A stretch of DNA of 64,000 nucleotides, from contig NZ_CP163444.1 in the NCBI RefSeq assembly GCF_041053105.1, positions 310,001 to 374,000 on the forward strand, in the 5' to 3' direction. The notes under the pieces are model-generated. The model searched no databases. It was not told where the DNA came from and saw nothing but the letters and a program-made list of their open reading frames with translations. Source of the DNA: Streptomyces sp. R44 (GTDB lineage Bacteria; Actinomycetota; Actinomycetes; Streptomycetales; Streptomycetaceae). The position numbers and the translations under genes are program-made. Positions 17,987 to 26,005 of this stretch are shown one piece after another. The first letter of the stretch is position 1. Each line of letters begins with the position of its first letter.

Positions 17987-19837
17987 ATGTGCGGCATTGC
18001 GGGCTGGATAGATTTCGGGCGCGATCTCACCCAGGAGCGCGCCATCGTCGACGCCATGACCCAGACGATGGCGTGCCGCGGTCCCGACGCCGACGGCGTG
18101 TGGATCGGTCAGCACGCCGCCATCGGTCACCGGCGTCTCTCCGTCATCGACCTGGAGGGCGGGCGTCAGCCGATGACCGCCGAGCAGGACGGGCGCACGC
18201 TGGCGGTGCTGACCTTCAGCGGTGAGATCTACAACTACCGCGAACTGCGCGCGGACCTGATCTCCCGAGGACACCGCTTCCGTACCGAGAGCGACACCGA
18301 GGTGGTCCTCCGGGGGTACTTGGAGTGGGGCGAGGGCGTCGTCGACAAGCTGAACGGCATGTTCGCCTTCGGCATCTGGGACGTCTGGAACGAGGAGCTG
18401 CTCCTCGTCCGTGACCGGATGGGCGTCAAGCCGCTGTACTACTACCCCACGGCGGACGGCGTCCTGTTCGGCTCGGAGCCCAAGGCCATCCTCGCCCACC
18501 CGGAGATCCCGCGCCGGGTGAACGCCGACGGCCTGCGCGAGCTGCTCGACATGGTGAAGACCCCCGAGCACGCCATCTTCACCGGGATGTACGAGATCCG
18601 TCCGGGTCACACGGTCCGCGTCCGTCGCCAGGGGCTCGTCAAGCGCCGCTACTGGGCGCTCGAGGCCAAGGAGCACACGGACTCCCTGGAGACGACGATC
18701 GAGGCGGTCCGCGGACTCCTCGACGACACCGTCAGCCGGCAGCTGATCTCCGACGTCCCGCTGTGCAGCCTCCTGTCCGGCGGACTGGACTCCTCCGCGG
18801 TGACCGCGCTGGCGGCCAAGGCGCTGGCCGCACAGGGCGGCGGACCGGTGCGGTCGTTCTCGGTCGACTTCGTCGGAGCCGCGGAGAACTTCGTCCCGGA
18901 CCCCCTGCGGAGCACCCCGGACGCCCCGTTCGTCCGCGATCTGGCCCAGCACGTGGCGGCCGAGCACAAGGAGATCCTGCTCAACAGCGACGACCTGAGC
19001 GACCCCGGCGTCCGGGCCGCGGTCCTCGCCGCCACCGACCTGCCGCCCATGTGGTACGGCGACCTGTGGCCCTCCCTGTACCTGCTGTTCAAGGCGGTGC
19101 GGGAGCGGTCCACCGTGGCCCTGTCCGGCGAGTCGGCGGACGAACTCTTCGGCGGGTACAGCTGGTTCCACGACCCTGAGGTCCTCACGGCCGAGACGTT
19201 CCCCTGGCTCACCTCGACGCCCGGTCCCTTCTACGACGGGACCCCGCTGTTCGACGGCGGGCTGCTGGGCAAGCTCGACATCCCCGGCTACCGGCGGTCG
19301 AGCTACGGCGACGCCATCGCCGAAGTGCCCGTCCTCCCGGGCGAGACGGGCCTGGAGAAGCGGATGAGGGAGATCAGCTACCTCAACCTGACCCGCTTCC
19401 TCAACACCCTCCTCGACCGCAAGGACCGCATGAGCATGGCCGTCGGGCTGGAGGTCCGCGTCCCGTTCTGCGACCACCGCCTCGTGGAGTACGTGTTCAA
19501 CGCGCCCTGGTCCATGAAGACGTTCGACGGCCGGGAGAAGAGCCTGCTGCGCGCGGCCACCCGCGACGTGCTGCCCGAGTCGATCGTGAAGCGTGTGAAG
19601 GCGCCGTACCCGAGCACGCAGGACTCCGGTTACGAGAAGAAGCTCCGCGACCGGCTCGCGGAGGTGCTGAGCGGTGGTGACGCGCCGATCCTGCCGCTCC
19701 TCGACAAGGACCGTGTCCGCGGCCGGCTCGACGGCGGCATCAGCACGGCCAGCACCCAGATCACGCGGATCGACCTCGAGGTTCCGCTCTGGCTCAACGC
19801 CTGGCTGGAGTCCTACGACGTCACGATCGACCTGTAG
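17987..19837 (+). CDS. asnB: Asparagine synthase (glutamine-hydrolysing)
   Basis: 616 residues. MCGIAGWIDF gives the N-terminal nucleophile Cys of the class II glutaminase domain, so the ATG at 17987 (AAGGAG upstream) must be the start rather than the upstream 17942 ATG. RRLSVIDLEGGRQPM and the GEIYNYRELR segment complete the glutaminase site. The synthetase domain carries the PP-loop SGGLDSSAVTAL and the SGESADELFGGY segment. It makes an amide from a carboxylate through an acyl-adenylate and ammonia from Gln. In secondary clusters AsnB paralogues often amidate intermediates. It leads the + strand unit with the GatC-like, amidase and thioesterase genes. Confidence 0.9.
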   Translation: MCGIAGWIDFGRDLTQERAIVDAMTQTMACRGPDADGVWIGQHAAIGHRRLSVIDLEGGRQPMTAEQDGRTLAVLTFSGEIYNYRELRADLISRGHRFRTESDTEVVLRGYLEWGEGVVDKLNGMFAFGIWDVWNEELLLVRDRMGVKPLYYYPTADGVLFGSEPKAILAHPEIPRRVNADGLRELLDMVKTPEHAIFTGMYEIRPGHTVRVRRQGLVKRRYWALEAKEHTDSLETTIEAVRGLLDDTVSRQLISDVPLCSLLSGGLDSSAVTALAAKALAAQGGGPVRSFSVDFVGAAENFVPDPLRSTPDAPFVRDLAQHVAAEHKEILLNSDDLSDPGVRAAVLAATDLPPMWYGDLWPSLYLLFKAVRERSTVALSGESADELFGGYSWFHDPEVLTAETFPWLTSTPGPFYDGTPLFDGGLLGKLDIPGYRRSSYGDAIAEVPVLPGETGLEKRMREISYLNLTRFLNTLLDRKDRMSMAVGLEVRVPFCDHRLVEYVFNAPWSMKTFDGREKSLLRAATRDVLPESIVKRVKAPYPSTQDSGYEKKLRDRLAEVLSGGDAPILPLLDKDRVRGRLDGGISTASTQITRIDLEVPLWLNAWLESYDVTIDL

Positions 19838-19940
19838 GGACGGTCCCCGCACCGCCGTGCGCTCCGGCCGTGAACGGCCGGGCGCGCGGCACCTGCTCTC
19901 CCGGTGGCCTCCGGAATCCCCCGTCGGGGGCCACCGGGCT

Positions 19941-20033
19941 TCTTCGCGTCGGCGGGGAAGCGGCACGTCGGCACAGGTGAGCCGCGCTCTTCGCGTCGGC
20001 GGGGAAGCGGCACGTCGGCACAGGTGAGCCGCG
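19941..20033 (+). repeat. 46-bp perfect direct repeat, period 47, after asnB
   Basis: Copy 1 (19941-19986) and copy 2 (19988-20033) are identical and begin TCTTCGCGTCGGCGGGGAAG. They lie in the 265-bp gap between asnB and the GatC-like gene. Each copy contains CGGCACGTCGGCACAGGTGA. They could be a recent tandem duplication or paired binding sites. Confidence 0.85.
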
Positions 20034-20102
20034 GACGGCCCCGCCGTCCCCGGCTCCGCTCGTGATCCAAGGTATCCGGCTCCGATCACCCGGAAGGGAA
20101 CC

Positions 20103-20318
20103 ATGATGGCCGCTGCGGGACCGTCCCGTCCGACCGTGCGACGCGCTCCGCCACCGGACTTCCGTCCCGGCGAGGTGGCCGAACTGGTCGCCCGCCTGGG
20201 GCAGCTCTTCGGCCGGCTGCGGACCCTGGACCTGGCGGGCGTCGCGCCGGCCCCGGTCTTCCGGGCGACGACCGGTCCCTCCCCCGCGGCCCCGGGAGCC
20301 TTCGATGCGACCCTTTGA
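20103..20318 (+). CDS. GatC/AtzG-like small amidase partner
   Basis: 71 residues. The central part, FRPGEVAELVARLGQLFGRL followed by RTLDLAGVAPAPVF, has the helix and the LD(x)EGVxP turn of GatC and AtzG-type peptides, which wrap around and stabilise a cognate amidase. The stop overlaps the amidase start by 14 bases, giving tight coupling. It lacks an obvious start signal other than the ATG pair after GGAAGGGAACC. Assignment rests on size, motif and context. Confidence 0.6.
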   Translation: MMAAAGPSRPTVRRAPPPDFRPGEVAELVARLGQLFGRLRTLDLAGVAPAPVFRATTGPSPAAPGAFDATL

Positions 20319-21729
20319 GCTCAGCGTCGCGGACGCGGCGGCGGCCATGGCGGCCCGCACCCTGTCCCCCGTGGAACTCGTCGACTCCGTCCTGGACCGG
20401 TGCGACGCCGTCGAGGACCGGCTCCACGCCTACGTCACCGTCGTGGCGGACCGTGCGCGACGGGCCGCGCGGCAGGCGGAGAGGGAGATCCGCGAAGGCG
20501 TCCACCGCGGGCCGCTCCACGGCATTCCGTACGGACTCAAGGACCTCATCGACGTCTCCGGGATACCCACCACGGCCAGTTCGCGCGCGTGGGCGGGCCG
20601 GATGCCCGGCGGGGACAGCACGGTGGCGGCGCGGCTCACGGACGCCGGCGCGATCCTGATCGGCAAGACCCACACCCACGAGTTCGCCTACGGACTGCTC
20701 ACCCCGCAGACGGCCAATCCGTGGCACGCGGACGCCGTCGCCGGAGGCTCCAGCGGCGGCTCGGCGGTGGCCGTGGCGGCCGGGACCGCGCTGTTCGCGC
20801 TGGGGACGGACACCGGAGGGTCGATCCGCATTCCGGCCGCGCTCAACGGGACGGTCGGCCTGAAGCCCACCTACGGCCTGGTCTCCCGCCACGGGGTGGC
20901 GCCCCTGTCGTGGTCCCTGGACCACGTCGGCCCCCTCACCCGGACCGTACGGGACGCCGCCCTCGTGCTGCGCGCCCTGGCCGGCCACGACCCGTCGGAC
21001 CCCGCCAGCGCCTCCGCTCCGGCGGACCCGGCCTCGCCGGCCCCGGCGGATGTGCGCGGGCTGCGCGTCGGCGTGCCCGTCACCTACTACTTCGACCGCG
21101 TCGATCCGGAGGTGGAGGCGGCCGTCCGCGCGACGATCGACCGGCTGCGGGAGCTCGGCGCGACGGTGACGCCCGTGGACCTGCCGCTCGTCGAGTACGT
21201 CGAGGCGACGCAGTGGGGCCTGATGGCCCCCGAGGCCTCGGCGGTCCACGAGGAGACCCTGCGCGCGACACCGCACCTCTACGGCCCGGACATCCGGCTG
21301 CTCCTGGAGGCGGGACACCACGTGTCCGCCCTGGACTACCTGCGCGCCCAGCGCAGCCGGTCCCTCATCAGCCGAGCGTGGGGCCGGCTCTTCGCCGGCA
21401 TCGACGTGCTCGTCGCCCCCACCTCCCCCATCACGGCGGCGCGGCGCGGGCAGGAGACCGTGCGGTGGCCGGACGGCGTGACCGAGACGGTCACCGACGC
21501 CTACGTCCGGCTCTCCTCTCCCGCCAACATCACCGGATTCCCCGCCCTCTCGCTCCCGGTGGGCAGGGACTCCGCCGGTCTCCCCATCGGCGCGCAGCTG
21601 ATCGCCGCCCCGTTCGCGGAGTCGGTCCTCTTCCGGGTGGGAACCGCCCTCGAGGAAACGCGGCCGGACACGGGCAGACTTGCCGAGGTGGCTCAGGCGG
21701 ACATCATCCACAGCGCCTCAGATCGCTGA
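20305..21729 (+). CDS. Amidase-signature family enzyme (GatA-like)
   Basis: 474 residues. The Ser-cisSer-Lys triad is visible: Lys in HGIPYGLKDLIDV (about residue 79), the cis-Ser in AGGSSGGSAVAVA and the nucleophile Ser in GTDTGGSIRIPAA. Family members hydrolyse or transfer amides; GatA-type enzymes work with a small GatC-like partner, which is present just upstream. With AsnB close by, the cluster can both make and cleave amides. The last codons run into three 24-bp hairpin repeats, the first of which contains the stop. Confidence 0.9.
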   Translation: MRPFELSVADAAAAMAARTLSPVELVDSVLDRCDAVEDRLHAYVTVVADRARRAARQAEREIREGVHRGPLHGIPYGLKDLIDVSGIPTTASSRAWAGRMPGGDSTVAARLTDAGAILIGKTHTHEFAYGLLTPQTANPWHADAVAGGSSGGSAVAVAAGTALFALGTDTGGSIRIPAALNGTVGLKPTYGLVSRHGVAPLSWSLDHVGPLTRTVRDAALVLRALAGHDPSDPASASAPADPASPAPADVRGLRVGVPVTYYFDRVDPEVEAAVRATIDRLRELGATVTPVDLPLVEYVEATQWGLMAPEASAVHEETLRATPHLYGPDIRLLLEAGHHVSALDYLRAQRSRSLISRAWGRLFAGIDVLVAPTSPITAARRGQETVRWPDGVTETVTDAYVRLSSPANITGFPALSLPVGRDSAGLPIGAQLIAAPFAESVLFRVGTALEETRPDTGRLAEVAQADIIHSASDR

Positions 21730-21786
21730 GGCGAGAACGCCTCAGATCGCTGAGACAGGAGCGCCTCAGATCGCTGAGGCAGGACC
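21715..21786 (+). repeat. Three 24-bp tandem hairpin repeats across the amidase stop
   Basis: Each unit begins GCCTCAGATCGCTGAGGC (second copy GAGAC), at 21715, 21739 and 21763. The 7-bp stem GCCTCAG/CTGAGGC with an ATCG loop is repeated. The first unit encodes the last amidase residues and its stop, and the third ends just before the thioesterase ribosome site at 21788. The hairpins may limit translation or transcription between the two genes. Confidence 0.85.
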
Positions 21787-21799
21787 CGGAGGCATACCC

Positions 21800-22627
21800 G
21801 TGAACCCAGAGCTCGTTCCGTTCCCCGACACGCTGCCCGCGGCCTTCTACCACGAGCTGGGGGACGGCCGGTACGAGAGCACCCCGGCCACGGCGGGCCC
21901 GTGGAGCGCGAAGTCGCAGCACGCCGGCCCGCCCTCCGCCCTGATCGGGCGGGCGCTCGAGCGCCACGCCCCCCGGCCGGGCATGAGGATCGCCCGCGTC
22001 ACCGTGGAGCTGCTGCGCCCGGTCCCGGTCGCGGACCTGCGGGTCGAGGTGCGGACGGTCCGGTCGGGCGGCAGCGTCGAGATCCTGGAGGGGGAGATCA
22101 CCGCCGACGGCGTCCCGGTGCTGCTGGCCCGTGCCTGGAGGCTCGTCGCCAGCCCCGAGGAGACTCCGGCGCTGCGGCCCGTCCGGCCCGCCCCCGCCCT
22201 GCCCGGGGCGCAGCCGCCGCACACCATGGCGGGCGCCCATCTGGACGGCTACATCGCGGCGATGGAGTGGCGCTTCGAGGACGGTGCGGGCTTCGACACG
22301 CTCGGTCCGGGGACCGCCTGGGCCCGGCAGCGCATCCCCTTGGTGGCCGGCTCCCCGGACTCACCGCTGACCCGGGCGCTCACGGTGGCCGACAGCAGCT
22401 GGGCGGTCGGCTTCGAGCTCGACCACCACGGGAACCTCGTCATCAACACCGATGTGACCCTCGCCCTGCACCGGGACCCCGTCGGGGAGTGGCTGTGCCT
22501 GCGCTCCCACACCGCGGCCAGCCCGAACGGATCAGGGCTCGCCCTCGGGCAGCTCGACGACGCGACGGGCGACTGCGGGCAGGTCCTGCAGACCTTGCTG
22601 GTCACCGAGCGGCGCGGCCGGCCGTGA
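21800..22627 (+). CDS. Double-hotdog thioesterase-like protein (TesB/4HBT_3 type)
   Basis: 275 residues from GTG (GGAGG seven bases before). Two hotdog halves are visible: the N-terminal half with KSQHAGPPSALIGRALERHA and ARVTVELLRPVPVADLRVEV, and the C-terminal half with LTVADSSWAVGFELDHHGNL, NTDVTLALHRDPVGEWLCLR and a DATGDCGQVLQTLLV end. The family hydrolyses acyl-CoA or acts as an editing or release hydrolase. In this cluster it may release acyl-CoA products; the substrate is unknown. The stop codon lies in the loop of the terminator at 22611-22638. Confidence 0.75.
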   Translation: MNPELVPFPDTLPAAFYHELGDGRYESTPATAGPWSAKSQHAGPPSALIGRALERHAPRPGMRIARVTVELLRPVPVADLRVEVRTVRSGGSVEILEGEITADGVPVLLARAWRLVASPEETPALRPVRPAPALPGAQPPHTMAGAHLDGYIAAMEWRFEDGAGFDTLGPGTAWARQRIPLVAGSPDSPLTRALTVADSSWAVGFELDHHGNLVINTDVTLALHRDPVGEWLCLRSHTAASPNGSGLALGQLDDATGDCGQVLQTLLVTERRGRP

Positions 22628-22638
22628 CCGGCCGCGCC
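22611..22638 (+). terminator. Terminator hairpin whose loop contains the thioesterase stop codon
   Basis: GGCGCGGCCGG and CCGGCCGCGCC pair perfectly around the six-base loop CCGTGA, which contains the stop TGA. The P450 gene converges from the other side at 22660, so the hairpin can serve both transcripts. Confidence 0.7.
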
Positions 22639-22659
22639 GGACCCGCGGCACGCGCAGGG

Positions 22660-23907
22660 TCATCCGGGCCATTCGACGAGCAGGCTCCGGGGGCCGCGGA
22701 AGGAGACGTTCGCCGGGAAGTCGAAGTCCTGGTCCTCCACCAGCCGCATGTCCGGTGCCCGCTGCGCGAGCAGGTCGAGGGCGATCCGGGCTTCCATCCG
22801 CGCCAGCGGGGCCCCGATGCAGTAGTGGATGCCCTTGCCGAAGGCGAGGTGCCGGCGGGCGTCTCCCCGGTGGATGTCGAACGTCTCGGGCTCCTCGAAG
22901 TGCTTCGGGTCCCGGTTGGCCGCGCCGAGCAGGATCAGCACCTTGGCCTGGGCGGGTATCTCGACACCACCGACGTCCACCGCCCTGGTGGTGATGCGCC
23001 GCCAGGCGGGGATGCTGCTGTCGTACCGCAGGATTTCCTCGACCGCCTTGGCGATGAGATCGCGGTCGGAACAGATCGCGGCCCACTGCTCGGGATTGGT
23101 CAGCAGCTGGCGGATCGCGTTTCCGGTGAAACTCGTCGTGGTCTCGTGGCCGGCGAAGCTCAGCCCGTACGCGACGTTGGTGATGTCTTCGAGCGAGAGG
23201 CTGTCGGGATTCTCCTGGCGGATCCGGATCAGGTCACTCGTGAAGTCGTCGACCGGTTCTGCGGCCCGCTTGGCGACGAAGTTCTCGCAGTACTCCCAGT
23301 AGTTCGTCATGTTCGTGGCGATCTCGCGCTGCTCGTCCGCGCTCGGGCGTCCCCAGCTGAAGGCGATGCGGTTTCCGCACCAACTCTTCAGCATGTCCAT
23401 GTCCTCGTCCGGGAAGCCGATGAACGTGAAGATCATGTACGCCGGAAGCGGATAGGTCAGCGCGCTCACCAGGTCCACCTGCCCGGGCTTGATGGCGTCC
23501 ACCAGCTCCGTGGCCTTGGCCCAGACCTTGGGCTCCAGCGACGCGATCCGCCGCGGTGAGAAGCCCGTCATGTTGTGCTTGCGAATGCGGGTGTGCCGCG
23601 GCGGGTCGCAGTCCGACATCACCGGGTAGGCGCGGAATCCTTTCTTCAGAATCTCCTGCGCCTCTTCCGAAAGGGGGAACACCGGCTTCTGACCGACCCG
23701 CGCGGAGAAGGTCCCCGGATCCTTGAGAACGGCCTCGATATCGTCGTACCGGGTTATCACCCACATATCGATGGCCGATGCGTAGAACGCCGGAGCCTCC
23801 TCCCGCACAGCGGTGTGGATCGGATACGGATCGGCGATGTAGGCGTCACCAAGCGGGTCGAAACCGTGATGCACCGGGCAGCCGGCCGTTTCGTTCATCG
23901 GCATCAT
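22660..23907 (-). CDS. Cytochrome P450
   Basis: 415 residues. The I-helix motif FAGHETTTSF, the ExxR motif in VEEILRYDS, and the heme-binding FGKGIHYCIGAPLARMEAR with its axial Cys are all present. The start MMPMNETAGCPVHHG has GGAGG seven bases upstream. It is of soluble actinobacterial type and needs a ferredoxin partner; the fdx in this cluster (27674) is a candidate. The short N-terminus and the divergent LysR gene suggest specific control. It probably oxidises a cluster intermediate. Confidence 0.92.
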   Translation of the reverse strand: MMPMNETAGCPVHHGFDPLGDAYIADPYPIHTAVREEAPAFYASAIDMWVITRYDDIEAVLKDPGTFSARVGQKPVFPLSEEAQEILKKGFRAYPVMSDCDPPRHTRIRKHNMTGFSPRRIASLEPKVWAKATELVDAIKPGQVDLVSALTYPLPAYMIFTFIGFPDEDMDMLKSWCGNRIAFSWGRPSADEQREIATNMTNYWEYCENFVAKRAAEPVDDFTSDLIRIRQENPDSLSLEDITNVAYGLSFAGHETTTSFTGNAIRQLLTNPEQWAAICSDRDLIAKAVEEILRYDSSIPAWRRITTRAVDVGGVEIPAQAKVLILLGAANRDPKHFEEPETFDIHRGDARRHLAFGKGIHYCIGAPLARMEARIALDLLAQRAPDMRLVEDQDFDFPANVSFRGPRSLLVEWPG

Positions 23908-23999
23908 TGCGAAACCTCCTTGACTTGGTACTGCAAGTCTCCGCCACGACCGCCGAATTGAAAACGAAGGAATGGTGAGGTGCGTTATGGGATTCCCTA
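23908..23999. promoter_or_regulatory. Divergent P450/LysR promoter region
   Basis: 92 bases between the two starts, with a GGAAT and ATTCC pair (23969-23973 and 23992-23996) that could be part of a LysR site. Confidence 0.4.
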
Positions 24000-24905
24000 A
24001 TGACTGAACGGATCAGCCTTCGCCGGCTGCACGCCTTCGTGGCGTGCGCCGAGGCCGGAACCATGACGGGCGCGGCGCGGCAGCTGTTCGTGACCCAGGG
24101 CGCGGTGTCGGTCGCGATCTCCCAGCTGGAACGACAGATCGGTGTACAACTGCTCCTGCGCTCCAAGGCGAAGGGGCTGACGCTGACCGAGGCCGGCCGG
24201 CTCCTCCTGCCCGAGGCCCGGTCCCTGCTGGCCCGGGCCGACGCGCTCCAGGCGGGCATGCGCGACCTGGGGAACGCCCCTTCGGGCAGCCTGGTGATCG
24301 GCTGCTTCACCACCATCGCCCCGTTCCTCCTGCCCCGCGTCCTGGAGGAGTTCCAGGCCGCACGCCCCCAGGTGACCCTGGACTTCGTGGAGGGCTCGCT
24401 CACCGATCTGCAGCAGCTCCTGCTCGACGGGGCGTGCGAGCTGGCCGTCCTCTACGGCGTCGACATCCAGGCCGGCATCGAGTACGACACGCTGTACCCG
24501 ACCCAGCCGTACGTCCTGCTGCCGCCCGCCCATCCGCTGGCGGAGAAGGAGGAGATCCGGCTCGCCGACCTCGCCGATCACGACATGATCGCGCTCGATG
24601 TCCCGCCCAGCCTGCGCTACTTCAACGAGGTGCTGAGCTCGGCCGGGGTGTCCCCGCGCATCCGGCACCGCACGGAGAGCTTCGAGATGGTGCGCAGTCT
24701 CGTCGCCCGGGGCGTCGGATACTCGCTGCTCATACAGCGCCCGATCGCGGACGTCAGCTATGAGGGGCGCGGCCTGGTGATCCGCCGGATCAAGGACGAG
24801 ATACGGCCGCTGGACGTCGTCCTGGCGCGTCCGGCGGGCGTCCGGCTGACGCGTCGGGCGGCGGCGTTCAGGGCGTTCTGCCACGCGTCGGCACCCCGCC
24901 GCTGA
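24000..24905 (+). CDS. LysR-family transcriptional regulator
   Basis: 301 residues. The N-terminal winged helix is LRRLHAFVACAEAGTMTGAA followed by RQLFVTQGAVSVAISQLERQ, and the substrate-binding domain runs from SGSLVIGCF to the end, with the inducer-cleft segments GVDIQAGIEYDTLYPTQPYV and VRSLVARGVGYSLL. It diverges from the P450 gene and probably controls it and the neighbouring genes. Confidence 0.88.
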   Translation: MTERISLRRLHAFVACAEAGTMTGAARQLFVTQGAVSVAISQLERQIGVQLLLRSKAKGLTLTEAGRLLLPEARSLLARADALQAGMRDLGNAPSGSLVIGCFTTIAPFLLPRVLEEFQAARPQVTLDFVEGSLTDLQQLLLDGACELAVLYGVDIQAGIEYDTLYPTQPYVLLPPAHPLAEKEEIRLADLADHDMIALDVPPSLRYFNEVLSSAGVSPRIRHRTESFEMVRSLVARGVGYSLLIQRPIADVSYEGRGLVIRRIKDEIRPLDVVLARPAGVRLTRRAAAFRAFCHASAPRR

Positions 24906-25069
24906 AGCGTGTCCGTGAAGTCGGTGGGTTGTCGCCGCGTTCGTGGTGCGACGACATGAACGGGCGGATGAGTCGTGGGCGTTGATCGCTCCGCTGCTGG
25001 CGCCGGGCCGGACGGGCAGGCCTGCCCGGGGACCGGCGCCAGGAGATGAACGGGATCTTGTGGAGACCG
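24906..25069 (+). mobile_element. Transposase N-terminal remnant between LysR and PhzF
   Basis: From 24943 the frame reads VVRRHERADESWALIAPLLA then PGRTGRPARG, the N-terminal domain typical of IS5-type Streptomyces transposases. The reading is frameshifted and then shows RRQEMNGILW. The remainder is missing, and the fragment ends where the phzF-like gene stops. It marks an old insertion or recombination inside the cluster. Confidence 0.7.
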
Positions 25070-25957
25070 TCAGGCCGGGATGCGGGTCCCTGCGCCGGCG
25101 ACCCTGATCCGCGGGTCGCCCGCCCGCAGTTCCACCGTCAGGACACCGGGGCGTCCCATGTCCTCCCCCTGGTGGAGGGTGAGGACCGTCGCCTCGGGCA
25201 CGAGTCCGAGCTCACGGGCGTACGCACCGAAGGCGGCGGCCGCCGCCCCGGTCGCCGGGTCCTCGACCACACCGCCCACCGGGAACGGCGCCCGGACGTG
25301 GAAGACCTCCGCGGAGGCGCGCCAGACCAACTGCAGCGTCGTCAGGTCCAGCCGGTGCATGAGGGCCTCCAGGCGGGCGAAGTCGTACGCCAGGCGGGAC
25401 AGGCGCTCTCGGCTCGCGGCGGCGATGACGAGATGGCGGGCGCCCGCGAACGCGATGCGGGGAGGCAGGTCGGGATCGAGGTCGCCGGCCGGCCAGTCGA
25501 GCGCGGCGAGTGCCTCTGCCAGGTCATCGGCCGCGATCTCCTCGATGTGCGGCTCGACGCTCGTGAGTGTGGCCCGCAGCGTCCCGCCCTCACGCGTCAC
25601 GGTGACCGGCACGGTCCCGGCCTGCGTGGTGAACACAAGGTCGCCGGGGCCGATGCGCTCGCCGAGGGCCACGGCCGTCGCGACGGTGGCGTGACCGCAG
25701 AAGGGCACTTCCGCCTTTGGGCTGAAGTAGCGGATGGTGTACGCGCGCCCGTCGTCCGACGCGCCGGAGCCCGCTCCCTCGGACGGCGCCGTCAGGAACG
25801 CGCTCTCGCTGTAGCCGACTTCGGCGGCGATCGCCAGCATCTCCTCGCCGCTGAGGCCGGTGGCGTCGAGAACGATTCCGGCGGGATTCCCTCCCTCGGG
25901 ATCGTCGGAGAAAGCGGTGTAACGCAGGACGTCGGGGGTTTCCCGTGTGGAGTTCAT
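25070..25957 (-). CDS. PhzF-family protein
   Basis: 295 residues of the diaminopimelate-epimerase-like double barrel. Family marks are FSDDPEGGNPAGIVLD, the catalytic Glu in VGYSESAFL (about residue 52), FCGHATVATAVAL, and DPATGAAAAAFGAYARE near residue 235. PhzF proteins are isomerases acting by proton shuffling; the best known works in phenazine synthesis, but no other phenazine genes are present. It ends the long minus-strand polycistron, 48 bases after serA. It may isomerise an unsaturated acid intermediate. Confidence 0.85.
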   Translation of the reverse strand: MNSTRETPDVLRYTAFSDDPEGGNPAGIVLDATGLSGEEMLAIAAEVGYSESAFLTAPSEGAGSGASDDGRAYTIRYFSPKAEVPFCGHATVATAVALGERIGPGDLVFTTQAGTVPVTVTREGGTLRATLTSVEPHIEEIAADDLAEALAALDWPAGDLDPDLPPRIAFAGARHLVIAAASRERLSRLAYDFARLEALMHRLDLTTLQLVWRASAEVFHVRAPFPVGGVVEDPATGAAAAAFGAYARELGLVPEATVLTLHQGEDMGRPGVLTVELRAGDPRIRVAGAGTRIPA

Positions 25958-26005
25958 GCCGGGGCAACGACCAAGATCCCCGGGTTGGTTCCCCGGACGT
26001 CCGCG

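Noticed and set aside
17969..20104. 711-residue minus-strand frame over asnB
   Set aside because: Antisense to the complete asnB; contains no recognisable domain.
25070..25957. Phenazine biosynthesis from the PhzF homologue
   Set aside because: No PhzA/B, D, E or G homologues are present.
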